Assembly: GCA_030998225.1 (NCBI GenBank)
Contig: JAPYXD010000484.1
Location: 3,534,001-3,598,000 of the forward strand
Length of the DNA: 64,000 bases
Reading direction: 5' to 3'
Source of the DNA: Diplolepis rosae
Taxonomy: Eukaryota > Arthropoda > Insecta > Hymenoptera > Diplolepididae
Part shown: positions 32,340 through 43,493 of the stretch, piece by piece
Layout of the letters: every line of letters starts with the position of its first letter
Numbering within the stretch: the stretch's first letter is position 1
Made by a program: the position numbers and the translations under genes
Notes under the pieces: generated by a model
The model's database searches: none
The model's input: only the letters and a program-made list of their open reading frames with translations
What the model was told of the DNA's origin: nothing

Positions 32340-32830
32340 ATTTGTTCTACCCATATCTGTCGTCTACTACAAGCAAAGTTGGAAGTTCATTTTCCAAAAT
32401 ATTATGATATTTGTCACCGTACAAATCACCTTCAATAAAACATGGGCCAATAAGTTGATCTTCAATTATTCCACACCAAACGTTCACGGACCAAGATCAC
32501 ACTCCAATAATGCATGTTGTGTCGATTTACCGTCTCATAGTTTGTGAAAGACGACTTGTTTTAGGAACAGTGCTCGAAAAAAGAAATTCGGGTTTCCTTA
32601 TATCCGCGGAAGCGCCCATTGACAAAATGTCACTCGGTTCTGAAAATCATTTCAATGAAGTTGTTGATGCAGTGGAATAAAAATGGAATGATCTTTATGA
32701 CGTTTTAAAACCTTCCAAACATTGGTTAGGGAAATTCGGAAATCGCTGCATAGTTGTCAAGAAGTGACTGCAGCTAAAAAGGCCATTTCTTTACCAGCTT
32801 CAGTAAGTGTTTTTTGACGGTCCTTTTCTT
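32340..32830 (-). pseudogene. DDE_3-type (DD41D-like) transposase fragment
   Basis: The minus strand reads, with stops and shifts, NDFQNRVTFCQWALPRI followed by NPNFFFRAL. Further on there is a clean stretch NVWCGIIEDQLIGPCFIEGD and then LYGDKYHNILENELP. The sequence between first-aspartate region and VWxGIIxxxLIGPxFI is typical of Tc1/mariner relatives with a DDE_3 domain. The second and third catalytic residues are missing. The fragment is related to the elements at 44.4 and 50.2 kb. Confidence 0.65.
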
Positions 32831-32989
32831 TCGCTTATACACTTCCGTCAGTGATGAACTTTTAAAAAACCTGATAAAAAGGAATGTGTAATCGAACACT
32901 TTTTCCATAAATATTACATCACATATTTCTTGTTTAGATAGAGCCTCCATTTAAAATGTAATGAAGAAAATACAACGACACCTAAGCCA

Positions 32990-33235
32990 ACCCAAACGAA
33001 CCGAAGAAGAGCCCCTCCATTGTGAGATGCGAGAGGACTCACTGAAAACAAACATCCCAATGGTGAGAGGTGAGGGGATTCACCGAAAACAAGCACCCTT
33101 ACGTGGAGAAGCAAGGGGATTTATCAAAATAGCACCCGATGGCGATATGCGAGGGAATTCATCAAAAATAAGCACACCGATGGTGAAAGGCGAAGGGACT
33201 ATTCAAAATCAAGCAGACCAAAGGAAACAGTAATC
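32990..33235 (+). repeat. 37-bp minisatellite, about five to six units
   Basis: Units resemble GGTGAGAGGTGAGGGGATTC plus ACCGAAAACAAGCACCC, with drift. The reverse complement of the same unit appears at 29380-29410 and twice at 44900-44980. A 90-codon frame runs through the array because 37-bp units vary, not because it is a gene. Confidence 0.8.
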
Positions 33236-33720
33236 TACTGCGTTCACGTCGTTGTTCCTGAGTAGAGCTTGAAATGGAATTGATCACAATTGAATGGTCC
33301 TGTCAAAAACACTAACCTGGCACTAGAAAGGCACGAAAAAGTTGTATTCGTGGTAACCACAGCAGATTTGATAATTTTCGGTGAGAGTTGGGACGGAGTT
33401 TTTTGAAAAACCAGTGGAAAAATGGGAGTTGTCGATCCCGCAAAATCTATTCCTGAAAAAGACGTAGTCGTGGTGACCGCAGCAGCTCCGAATGTCCCTG
33501 GCTAGAGCTGAGGTAGAGATTGAGTAAAAGATTGACGAATTTCTAGAAACGCGTCAATCAAAGATTTTGATGGATCAATTAACGGAAAAGACTTATTCAT
33601 GAAGATCCTGGTACTTCTGAAAATCCTAAGCGAGGGCTGAAGTGGAGTTGCAAAAAAGATGTATGTCTTTTACGTGACAACGGAGATACGGAAGTAGAGG
33701 AAGTCGCGGGATATCAATTT
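33236..33720 (+). repeat. Degenerate tandem repeat, period about 120 bp
   Basis: GAAAAAG(T/A)...GTCGTGGT(A/G)AC(C)...GCAGCAG and AG(A/C)GCT(G/T)GA motifs recur near 33240, 33340, 33460, 33590 and 33680. The copies are heavily diverged. Confidence 0.5.
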
Positions 33721-33779
33721 GACGGCAGGGTGGAGTCATCAAAATTGTATTGCTTGATCTAAAAGCTCTTGTTTTTATC

Positions 33780-33990
33780 GTAATTTCAAAAAATTCATAA
33801 ATTCTAGAAAATTAAAAAAATGGAAAATAATATGATGAATTAAAAAGAATGCAAAGAATACAAATTAATTTATGGTGAATTGAAGAGGGTTTTAAAGAAT
33901 TCAATGACTTGGATGAAATTCGAAGAATCCAAAAGAATTCAATAAAATACAGAAGAATTCAAGTGTATTCAAAGCAATTCCTTAAACCTC
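33780..33990 (+). repeat. Degenerate AAAGAATTCAA satellite-like tract
   Basis: GAATTCAA, GAATTGAA and AGAATCCAA variants recur every 10-15 bp. Confidence 0.6.
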
Positions 33991-34457
33991 AGTAGTAGTT
34001 AATTTCTTGTTAATCAATATTCTATCCTGGAACACAAGATAAGAAATTGTATTTTTATACACGTCAGAGATATGAAATTGGCGCTAAAGAAGTGTTGCTG
34101 TCGATCGCAAATTTCCAAGCACTCAAATTTTTATAACGACAGCTCATACATATTTTTATTGCGAACATTTTTTTCGTACCATGCGTATGTCTCGAGATAT
34201 TTCGATGTCTCAAAATAAAAAACTCATCTCCTATTACTGCGCATCACTTTTGAAGACCAGCGTATCTTAGCTAGATATTAAGAATCTCTTTATCTACACG
34301 GAGAGAAATAACTGGTGCCATGCACTCGAAAGAGACCAGTGTTCGGCAATTGTGGCTGTTCAAAAAGTTAAACTTATAAACGCGAGTAATAAATGTTCAA
34401 AACTCAAGCGAACATACGGTTTTTTTAAAAATAGATATAATTAATTTGAGCATATGC
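33991..34457. other. Non-coding; terminal motif at 34295
   Basis: TACACGGAGAGAAATAACTG at 34295 is inverted relative to TTTCTCCGTGTA at 37086-37097. An older 2.8-kb element could have enclosed the palindromic element that follows. Confidence 0.35.
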
Positions 34458-36555
34458 TACACGGAGAAAAATAGTTGAAGTAAATTTTAGTCAACCTTCG
34501 ATCAAATTTGGAATATAGGGACAAGTTAGAAGTTATTTAGTATATGATTATAATTATTTATGATATATTAAATGTTCAAAAATGAATCAAAGTTGAGTAA
34601 AATTCAGAAGTGTGGGGTGAAGTATGAAAACGTGCATTAAAAATTTTTAAATATATATATTATTACTCGTAGTATAATTATAAAAAACCAATCTCTAATT
34701 AAATCACAAAAATAGTAGAGCTTTCCGTTCATTCTACTCTACGCTTCAATCGAGAGTAAAGTAAATCGTGAATCGCAAGACTTATTCCACCAGCTATATC
34801 TATTCACGCAGGAACGAATGAAAGTAATCTACGCCTTGGGCACACATAAAATATTTTTAATTTGAAAAACCTGTTGAATTTTCAGCATACTTATGTTCCA
34901 AATTATTATAGTTAATAATCAAAATCAATTAAAAACATACAAAATACAATTACAGATTATTCTAGTACTCTCTAAATCCAAAATAGTGGATTACACTCAT
35001 AAACTAGTGATTTTAAAAATTCATCGTACTGCAGTCGTGTTTGATTGTGTTTTGTCTGTTCGTCACGAAGCTTTCGTACATGCTCCGCAGTGTTAACCAC
35101 TATTAGACCAAGCAACAGCGAATTTTTTATGAATGATTTATGACATTATTTATTTCAGAAAACGGACTGCGCCATCAGAAGAGAGGTTGGTCATAGAGTA
35201 ATTGTGTCATGTTTTGGATAACGAAATATGATTTATAAATTTGTTATTAACATTTAAGACCAAAAAATCGCACGTTTTTTAGTTTTTTGTTTATAACATT
35301 AAATGTAATTATCCAATATTAATGACATTAATTGAAAAGATGTAGAAAATTGAATTGCGAACAAAATGAGTCGCCGTTCGATCTGATTGGATAATTGGAA
35401 GCGGAGAAAATTCGGAAAAATCGGGAAATTGAGCTTTTTGTTAAACAAATTAATATCTCAGTAAATTTTTAACTTTTCAGGTTGAGGTTTGGTGGAAAAG
35501 TAACCGACTTTATGCTCTTCAAATGAATAAAAAAAGGACACTTTAAGATAATACGTTTCCGCACTATTGACACTTTAATTTATTTAATGCGTTAATTGTA
35601 AAATGTCTGCTTGCCGCAGAGCTGGTCCGATTTTTATTTTGAAAACGGCTTTTAAAAATATAAATCAAGCACAACAGAACGTCAATCTTGGTTTTTCGCT
35701 AAAATGTTGCAAAGTTTGTTAAAAAAAGGTCTAGACATGGTTCTGAACGCTTGAACACGGCAAAGTTACACAGTGAGCCTACTCGCCTTCTCCCCCCACC
35801 ACTGTCACTTTGCTGCGTTCAAGCGTTCAGAGCCATATTTAGACCTTTTTTTAATAAACTTTGCAACATTTTAGCGAAAAACCAAGATTGACGTTCTGTT
35901 GTGGTTGATTTATATTTTTAAAAGCCGTTTTCAAAATAAAAATCGGACCAGCTCTGCGGCAAGCAGACATTTTACAATCAACGCATGAAATAAATTAAAG
36001 TGTTAATAGCGCGGAAAGGTATTATCTTAAAGTGTCCCCTTTTTAATACATTTGAAGAGAATAAAGTCGGTTACTCTTCCACCAAACCTTAACCTGAAAA
36101 GTTAAAAATTTACTGAGATATTAATTTGTTTAACAAAAGCTCAATTTTCCGGTTTTTCCGAATTTTCTCCGCTTCTAATTATCCAATCAGATCAAGCGAC
36201 GACTCATTTTGTTTGAAATTAAATTTTCTACAATTTTTTAATTTATGTCATCAATATTGGATTATTACCTTTAATGTTATAAACAAAAAAATAAAAAAAG
36301 TGCGATTTTTTGGTCTTAAATGTTAATAACAAATTTATAAATCATATTTCGTTGTCCAAAACATGACACAATTACTCTATGACCAACCTTTCTTCTGATG
36401 GCGCAGTCCGTTTTCTGAAATAAATAATGTCATAACAAATTCCCTGTTGCTTGGTCTATATTTGTTTTTATGATTATCCACTAGTTTATGTCCTTCTGTC
36501 CCAAGTTTAATCGACAGAATTGAGTAAAATTACTTCAACTATTTTTCTCCGTGTA
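34458..36555. mobile_element. 2.1-kb palindromic foldback element, TACACGG ends
   Basis: The ends TACACGGAGAAAAATAGTTG (left) and the same sequence inverted (right) sit on TA. Long arms meet around a centre at 35778-35801 (GCCTACTCGCCTTCTCCCC). The arms include GAAAACGGACTGCGCCATCA and CTTGCCGCAGAGCTGGTCCG with inverted partners. The left arm carries about 450 bp of extra sequence (34520-34980). No transposase was seen. A TA-flanked non-autonomous element is the best fit. Confidence 0.8.
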
Positions 36556-37790
36556 TAATAATATTAATTTTCTAATATGACTGATATAATTTTTTATAAT
36601 GAATATGTAGTTTTTGTTTGTAGAATTTCTACTTGATTTTAGAATTCTTTTAATAAAAGTCTTTCATGAGTCAGAACCTATGCAACTTTACATAGTACCA
36701 AAAACCTACTTTTATATAAAAATTTTCTTTCTAATTTCAATTATGACAAAAGTCATAATTTCAACACAAGATGATATTATCTTTAATCCACAGTGCTTAT
36801 ATTGACTTTTTTCATAGTAGCAAGTGAAAACAAAATATTTATGTAAAAATGGTTTTTGAAATTGCGTAAAGCCATCAATGCCTTAACTCATGAACAGCTT
36901 TCTACACGTAAATCTTTGACACGCTATCTTGTATGTATTTGAATAGATTTCAAAAACGTTCCTAAAGAAAATACTTATTATCGCGCACTGGGGCCTTTCG
37001 AGTTTCTAACTAAAAATGTTTTGAAAGATAAATGGTTAGTATATCACTGTTTATATATAGAACTATTTATAGATAAAATGTAAAATTTCTCCGTGTACGC
37101 AAAGATCGGCGTGAATGATTTGGTAGGTGTTGGTAACTTAGTGTACACAGAAGATGGCCTGGAGAATTTGATCCCCAGGATCGACAGAGGACAGCCGTAT
37201 TTTCACAAAATTTCTAGGAGGTACTTTTCACAAAATTTTTTCAAACACCTCTTTTTTTAAATTCCCTAAAGATTTATAGAAAGATTTTGAAAACTTTCAT
37301 GGAATACTTAGTGCTGCGTGAGGAAATTCGTTTATAATGAATTTATTTCCATACCTGAATTTCCTAAGGTGGCAGCTGATGAAAACGCAAAGAAAAAATA
37401 GACAGGAAAGGTAGAAAACATTCTAGTAACTCTTTGATTCTTTAAATAAAACTGAAACGTCTTAAACTGAACTGGTTATCGTATTTATTTGATGATATAT
37501 CCTCAAAACTTGTTTGTGGAGTGCCAGCAAATAAGCTGCGATAACGAGCTTGCCATAAATTAATAGGCGATTACTTTATGTAGCCAGTGCCGTGAATAGA
37601 TTCAATATACACCATGATTAGGTTTTTCAGAAAAAAGTCAGGGCAATGTCAGGGAATTTTTATTGACGTCAGACAAATTTTCCTTATTTAAATGAATGTA
37701 TGGCATTGGAGTAAAATGAAGAGATTTTTCCGCAGCTGATTTGAATTGATCTTTATGATACCTCTGGATCGGAAATAGTATATAACACGT
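36556..37790. other. Non-coding, no gene seen
   Basis: AT-rich. The 63-codon frame at 36614-36805 is not supported. Confidence 0.4.
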
Positions 37791-38460
37791 GGATCAATAA
37801 GTCCCGGGACTTTCACATAGATCGCGTTGCCAACAAAAGCTCTGTATGATTTTTCATGAGTACTAACCTTCAAAAGATACCTGTCAAAATTTCATGCCAT
37901 TCTGATGTTTGGTCAACGAGTTACAATGATTTAAGTGACGCTAGTCTTGATATTCTCAAAACAATGGATTCGAAACAATTTCGTGTGCTGATTTACCATT
38001 GCTTTTTGATGAAAAAAAACACAGTGCAAGCTCAGCAATGGCTTGAAAAGTGCTACGGGGGCTCTGCTCCATCAAAAACAACCATTTGTCGGTGGTATGC
38101 TGAGTTTAAACGTGGTCTTACAGACAGTGAAGATTCTGAACGCTCCGGCCAGCCAAATGAGGTAGTTACACCGGAAGCCATAAAAAAAGTCCACCAAATC
38201 GTTTTCGAAAACCGTAAATTAAAATTGCGTGAGATAGCTGACACCTTAAAGACATCATACGGCAGTGTGTACGCTATTTTGCATGAACATTCGTCTATGA
38301 GGAAGCTGTTGTCAAAGTGGGTGCCGCGTTTGCTCACGGTGGATAAAAAACGACAACGTTTCGTTTTCGGGTCGCTATTTTCGAATAGAATAAGTAATCA
38401 CTTTTTAAGAATAAAGCCTCAAATTTTAGGAAAAAACGGCGGAAGATAAGTTGTACACCT
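37791..38460 (+). mobile_element. 5' part of a mariner element
   Basis: The end GTGGATCAATAAGTCCCGGG (from about 37792) matches the copy at 47187 nearly base for base. The element breaks off after about 560 bp of transposase and leader. Confidence 0.75.
37964..38449 (+). pseudogene. mariner transposase, N-terminal half
   Basis: From ATG 37964 the frame reads MDSKQFRVLIYHCFLMKKNT then WLEKCYGGSAPSKTTICRWY, RGLTDSEDSERSGQPNEVVT and LREIADTLKTSYGSVYAILH. It ends WVPRLLTVDKKRQRFVFG and then turns into unrelated sequence. This is the DNA-binding half with the WVPRLLT linker of a mariner transposase; the DD34D core is lost. The in-frame region upstream to 37856 is element leader, and the first ATG is chosen because the copy at 47364 starts at the same codon. 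Confidence 0.9.
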
Positions 38461-40032
38461 AATATAAATTTGTAAGATTGAACGTGGTCTGAAAACATTT
38501 TATTTGCAGGTAGAAATGCTTTGCGGTTGAATGCAAGTTCCATTTCCGTACAAATGGTATAGTCCCGTGAGGCGCTGTTGAGCTATGCTGTTTTGAAAAA
38601 AATTCATGGGCCCGCATGGTGAAAATTTTAGTGCGCGACTGGCTTAGAATTCGTAGTATGCGAGTAAACATATAATCACCATTGCTATGCCAGCGACAGA
38701 CTCGTTGATCGTGCAACGTTGCAATTTAAACCTAACCATCATTGAGTAACTGCGAAATGCGTTTAAATAGCTTGATGTCAACGATTATTGTTAAAAGTAA
38801 AAAAATGTCTTTGTTGATTTAATAACAAACATTCATGGTTTTATACAGCCGACTTAATCTCACGTACGCTTCTAAGCTCGTCTTGTGTGTGTGCGTGTGT
38901 GTGTGTGTGTGTGTCGCGGATAAAAGTACACCGTGAAGAGATTTGATGTTTTTTTTCAAAAATTTGTATTTTTAAGAATACTGAAATTTTTTTAATTTTT
39001 CTACCAGAGCGTTTAATTGCTACAAATAAAAATGTGGAGAGTGCCTATGCATTGCCCATGAATTACGTGTTAAATTCAAAGTAAACTTTGACATTAATTA
39101 CCTCAGCATCGGTCCGGTTGAAAAATTTGAAATTAATTTAGCATATTTTTTAGCTCCTTTTTTTAAAAATTCTACCAGAGATAGATTTTTTTACATACAA
39201 CCTTAAGAACGCGCTATCCGTCATATCTGTTTATAATATTTAAATACATAACATATTTCGTGTTTCTCTTACCTTAAATATCCATTATTTCGCTGATGAC
39301 ATTGAAGTTTATTTTCGATCTTATGGAAAATGTTATATCATGTTTGCTTTGAAATTTATCATCATACTTAAATACTTAAATACCTTATTTCATGCGAAGT
39401 AAGAATCTCATATTCCTCCAAATTTTGAAAATAATATGATCAGATTGTTAATATCTACAATATTGTTTTAGCACTTTTTGCATATAAATAAACATAATTA
39501 ATTTACTATTAGCACATCTGTGAAGAATTATTCAGAAGATTAGAAAACTTAGACGTTGGAAAAATGTATTGAAAATTAGTTTATTCACTCAAAAATAAAT
39601 TTTAATATGAAAAAATATACTTTTTAATTTTTTACAAAATCAAGTAGAACTTAGTTATATTTTAGAGAATGAAAAAATGAAAAGATTTCTTGGGAGTAAC
39701 GGTTGTTATTTTTTACATATTGAAAACAGACTTTGTTATATTATACAAATGACAAAATTGATTTACTACTTTTCCCAAATCATTTCAGTTGATTACGTCG
39801 ATCATTAAAAGAGGGTATCACTCACCGTGATAACGCAACTCTACTATATAAACTTTATCAATCTGTGATTTGGAATTAACTTAACGTCATTTTAGACTAG
39901 ATAGAATTTTCAATATATTTTGAAACCATTTTTTGGAAAAAAAGGAACTCTTCTACTCCGCTGGGTAAATAGTTAATGATATATCCATAGCCGAATAGAC
40001 ATAAATAGATTCTGTGAGAAAAGTTATGTGGA
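38461..40032. other. Non-coding; GT microsatellite at 38882-38914
   Basis: A (TG)n run is followed by AT-rich DNA. TAGCTCC...CCAGAGATAGA...TTACATACAACCTTAA at 39150-39207 is an inverted copy of 17905-17965. No gene found. Confidence 0.5.
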
Positions 40033-40105
40033 GCCTTCGTAGCTCTAATGGCAGAGCATTCGGCCGGCAATCGAAAGGTCCTGAGCTCGATACCCAGTGA
40101 AGTGG
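40033..40105 (+). tRNA. tRNA-like sequence, probable pseudogene
   Basis: It folds as a cloverleaf. The D-arm is TAGCTCTAATGGCAGAGC. The anticodon stem TTCGG/TCGAA holds loop CCGGCAA (anticodon GGC, position 33 is C instead of U). The T-arm is CTGAG-CTCGATA-CCCAG with one mismatch. The acceptor stem has five of seven pairs. A T-run lies about 20 bp downstream. The loss of U33 and the outer acceptor mismatches suggest a pseudogene or tRNA-derived repeat. Confidence 0.5.
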
Positions 40106-40480
40106 AAGCGTTCCTTTTATTCACAGAAATTTTTTTTGAAATATATTAAAAAATTGAGTTAATCATAATACACAATTTTTAAAATCCAGTTTATTCACTT
40201 GTTATTTTTTAAAAATTCACTATAACTTCGAGCTTAACGCTTTCACTATGAAACAAATGAATTTTCATAAAAGTTTTGTTCTAAGACAGCTTCTAAAGGT
40301 TGCTAAAAACAAATTTGGACACAAAATTCAAACATTCAAAATGACGGATGTAATATGACCACTTTAATTTTCATTTCATTTATTTTATAAGCAGATTCCT
40401 CTCAAACTCGGCAGTAGGTGATTTTTTGAGCTGTAAAATACAAATTTAAGGTCAAAAGTCTAAAGTTTACAAAATCATGT
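40106..40480. other. Non-coding, no gene seen
   Basis: AT-rich spacer up to the ATGT target site (40477-40480) of the next element. Confidence 0.5.
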
Positions 40481-40564
40481 TGTAACATCCCTACTTTCCC
40501 CCTGGTTGCCAGACGCTTCAGTCAGCCAGGGTTCGGTAGGAGTGGGGGAGTAGGGAATGTTACA
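40481..40564 (+). repeat. Left terminal repeat, 84 bp
   Basis: Starts TGTAACATCCCTACT and ends AGTAGGGAATGTTACA, so the repeat itself has inverted tips. The inverted partner is 43494-43572. Confidence 0.9.
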
Positions 40565-40583
40565 TGGCGCCCGAACAGGGACC
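40565..40583 (+). promoter_or_regulatory. Primer-binding site, tRNA-Lys type
   Basis: TGGCGCCCGAACAGGGACC directly follows the CA of the left repeat. Its first 18 bases are complementary to the 3' end of tRNA-Lys3, the primer of lentiviruses; tRNA-Lys is also used by some insect gypsy elements. Confidence 0.85.
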
Positions 40584-40610
40584 GGTTTAACAGAAAGTGG
40601 GGGCACGGGC

Positions 40611-40620
40611 CTATAAAAGC
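40611..40620 (+). promoter_or_regulatory. TATA-like box inside the leader
   Basis: CTATAAAAGC lies 28 bp downstream of the primer site, followed at about 40643 by GACAGTTAGTCATC. If used, transcription would start after the primer site. Confidence 0.4.
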
Positions 40621-40714
40621 GTGAACGACCGTCCAAACGAGACAGTTAGTCATCTGATACCGCAGAGACTACATCAAAGAGACATCGTTACGATCTAAAG
40701 AAGAAACCACGTTC

Positions 40715-40985
40715 GTTTAAAAGACACCGCTCTTGCTTAAGAGACACCGCTCCTACTTAAAAAACACCGCTTCCAGTGGAGAGACTCCGCTCTCATTAGA
40801 GAGACACCGCTCTCGTTGGAGAGACACCGCTCTTGCTTAAAGAGACACCGCTCTCATTAGAGAGACACCACTCTCGTTGGAGAGACACCGCTCTTGTTTA
40901 AGAGACACCGCTCTCGACAGAGAGACACCGTTCTCGTTAGAGAAGATACCGCTCTTTCCAAAGAGGAACCTACCGCTCTCACTAG
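40715..40985 (+). repeat. 20-21-bp tandem repeat, about 12 units
   Basis: Units of the type AGAGACACCGCTCTCGTTGG vary in the last bases. They fill the leader between the primer site and gag. Confidence 0.9.
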
Positions 40986-41082
40986 GGAAGTCACACCGAA
41001 GAGATTCACGACTCCCACATGGAGAAAAATCACAACTGTCTTCAGAACGTATACCAGCAGCAGAAATCCGGAAGAGAAAAAT

Positions 41083-41779
41083 ATGTCAGTCTCGTGGATT
41101 TACCGACTCAACAAGGAGCAACTCTTTCAAGAGTTAGAGAAATATGAGCTGGATACTAGTGGCTCCCTGGCTGTGCTCAGGCATCGAATGGTGTCATTTG
41201 CCCGACAGCACCAAGACCTTTTTACAGAAAAACCCAGGGATCCACCAGACTACAACGAAGATCCTGACCGAACAAAGGACCTCGAACGAATGGAGGACGA
41301 ACTGTACGAACTAAGAGAAATCTTAGTAGCCTCGTCGACCCGAAGAGAGATGATGCCTCAGAATCGAGAAGAAGAGCAGCTACTCCGCCATCAAGCAGGC
41401 TCCACTCTTGAACCTTGTCACACAGACCAGAATCCACGTCTGTTTTTTCCACCCAGTACCAGCCGGCGAGAGCATCCAATAGCCCAGGGAAATATAGACC
41501 AGGCACAAATCAGGCAGTTGGCAGCACATATCCTCGACCAGATGAGGAAGTGGAACTGCCATTTTGATGGAAGAGGTGTTTACGAGTTCCTGGAACGGGT
41601 ACGAGAACTCCAGAAAGCGTACCAGCTGACTGATCAACAGCTGTTTACAAGGCTTTCCAGAATTCCTTAGAGGAGATGCACTGTTATGGTACCGTAACTG
41701 TGCATCAACCATAACAACCTGGGAGAATTTAGAACAACGCTTGAGCGGCGATCCGGGTCACACCGGAGCGGCGCTCTAG
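41083..41779 (+). pseudogene. Ty3/gypsy gag with frameshift
   Basis: The ATG at 41083 starts MSVSWIYRLNKEQLFQELEK. The segment LNKEQLFQELEKY to VLRHRMVSFARQH looks like the SAP-like helical module at the N-terminus of many insect gypsy gags. A capsid core follows: MRKWNCHFDGRGVYEFLERV, then LTDQQLFTRL. A one-base shift near 41655 moves the frame to FLRGDALLWYRNCAS and TTWENLEQRL, matching the LxGxALxWYR block of retrotransposon gag. The frame then ends at TAG (41777-41779), with no nucleocapsid zinc knuckle. The upstream frame to 40894 is open but runs through the leader repeats, so the downstream ATG is preferred. It probably encoded the particle protein of the element. Confidence 0.8.
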
Positions 41780-41799
41780 ACGGACGGCATGGAGATGCC

Positions 41800-42540
41800 T
41801 CTCCTGATGGGTTCCCCCATAGGAGGGTATCTCCGACCCCGACCGTGACACCTGGTGAAGCCGCGCCGAGCGTCGATCGATGCGTTCCCCCATGGTCGAC
41901 TCTCGGTGGGAGCGGACACCCAGCGTCAGGTTCCCATGACTGGGTATTGTTCCAGGCGAAGCTAGGTGGTGACCGACAGAGATAAGACACCGAAACCTCC
42001 CCGACACCGGTCACTCCTGGTCCGGCCACATCGAGCGTCGACCGATGGGTTCCCCCATGGTCGACTCTCGGTGAGAGCTGGCACCCAGCGTCAGGTTCCC
42101 CTGACTGGGTGCTGCTCAGGCTGGCCAGGTCGACACCCAGACCTCCCCGGCACCGGTCCTCCTGGTCCGGCCACATCGAGCGTCGATCGATGGGTTCCCC
42201 CATGGTCGACTCTCGGTGAGAGCTGGCACCCAGCGTCAGGTTCTCCTGACTGGGTGCTGCTCAGGCTGGCCAGGTTAACACCTACCGTTCACCCGGAGAT
42301 GCCGAGCCGAACACCGACCAATGGGTTCCCCCATGGCCGGTTTTCGACATGTGGGAGGGCTCAGCGTCAGGTTCCCCTGACTGACCCTCGCACAGACATC
42401 CCTGGGTGAAACCCTACGACACCGGTTGTCCTGGTTCAGCCGCATCGACCGTTGACCGATGGGTTCCCCCATGATCAGCCCTCGGTGGGAGCTGGCACCC
42501 AGCCCCAGGTTCCCCTGACTGGGTGCTGCTCAGGCTGCAT
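41800..42540 (+). repeat. GC-rich tandem repeat, 132-166-bp units
   Basis: GATGGGTTCCCCCATGGTCG or close variants recur at about 41810, 41882, 42048, 42189, 42321 and 42459. Each unit also holds CCCAGCGTCAGGTTCCCCTG and GACTGGGTGCTGCTCAGGCT. The replacement of pol by these repeats makes the element non-autonomous. Confidence 0.9.
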
Positions 42541-42815
42541 CAGGACAACATAGACAAGACTGCTACCGTACCTAACCGAGTCTAACAATACCCAACCGTA
42601 CCAAAACCGAACCTTAACCGTTTCCTACCGTACCCATCCGTACCCATCCAAACCGCATACACCAAACCGGCGAACCAGCTCGTCCCCTGACCAACAGCTA
42701 ATGCCATTGGCCATGGGACGAGGGGGCGGTGCGCGACATCGGGCACGCCTGATTCACGCCTCGCCCGGTTCTCACCGGGGCAACGTGAACCTAACCTTCT
42801 CCCCGGACAAACATA

Positions 42816-42985
42816 CCCGACCGACCGACACACCAGTACCTTCGGCCCTCTGGATCCTGCCATGGCCGAGGCCCCGCCCAGGATTGGGTCCCGTCAAATA
42901 CCGGTGACCGAGCCCAACCTGGGGAAATACCGATCGACCGACCTACCAGTACCCTCGGCCCTCTGGATACCGCCATGGCCGAGGC
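42816..42985 (+). repeat. Direct repeat pair, about 115 bp apart
   Basis: CTCTGGAT(C/A)C(T/C)GCCATGG preceded by ACCAGTACC(T/C)TCGGCC occurs at 42830-42867 and 42945-42985. Upstream, 42560-42650 is filled with short ACCGTACC-like repeats. Confidence 0.8.
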
Positions 42986-43493
42986 ACCGAGGGTGGGGCG
43001 CCAACGCTCAGATACCGCTGAGAGCGCCCCTCCCCAAACGACCGAGACTTGACCGTGACCGACGAAACGAGCGACCGCAGGAGAAATCGAGGTGAACGCG
43101 CCCCCCGAGGGGAATCGGGCTACGACATATCATATTGTAAATCGCCGATTCTTAACTCCTACGACGCTGTATGTTTTGTTTCCAGAAAGTAACAATAAGA
43201 TTGTACTACGAATAAACCGGTCCACAAGCAGCGAACCGATAGGCCTGTGCTCGCGCACCCGCGCATCCACGACAATCACATCACACACACGTACACATAA
43301 ACACGTACACAGTAAACTCACACACCGACACCGGCACACCATTTGTTATTTTTGTTATCCACATTCACACATGCACACCGCTTAAACTTATTTATTTCAT
43401 GAAGTACCTTTTCTTATTTGTATTAAATTTAAGTTCTCTTCTAAATAAATTTTATATATATATTTTGATATTAAAAATCCGTTTCAGTTATTG

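Noticed and set aside
38053..38716. Minus-strand frames of 69-94 codons opposite the mariner
   Set aside because: Shadows of the plus-strand transposase or AT-rich chance frames.
40033..40105. Functional tRNA-Ala(GGC)
   Set aside because: U33 is replaced by C, two acceptor pairs are lost, and a GGC anticodon is not normally used by animals.
40565..40583. Primer site identical to that of lentiviruses, suggesting an endogenous lentivirus
   Set aside because: The site only reflects tRNA-Lys priming. The gag is Ty3/gypsy-like, the target duplication is 4 bp, and no pol or env is present.
41667..42409. Long open frames on both strands over 41.7-42.4 kb (147-178 codons)
   Set aside because: They run through GC-rich tandem repeats with few stop codons on either strand; no motif is present.
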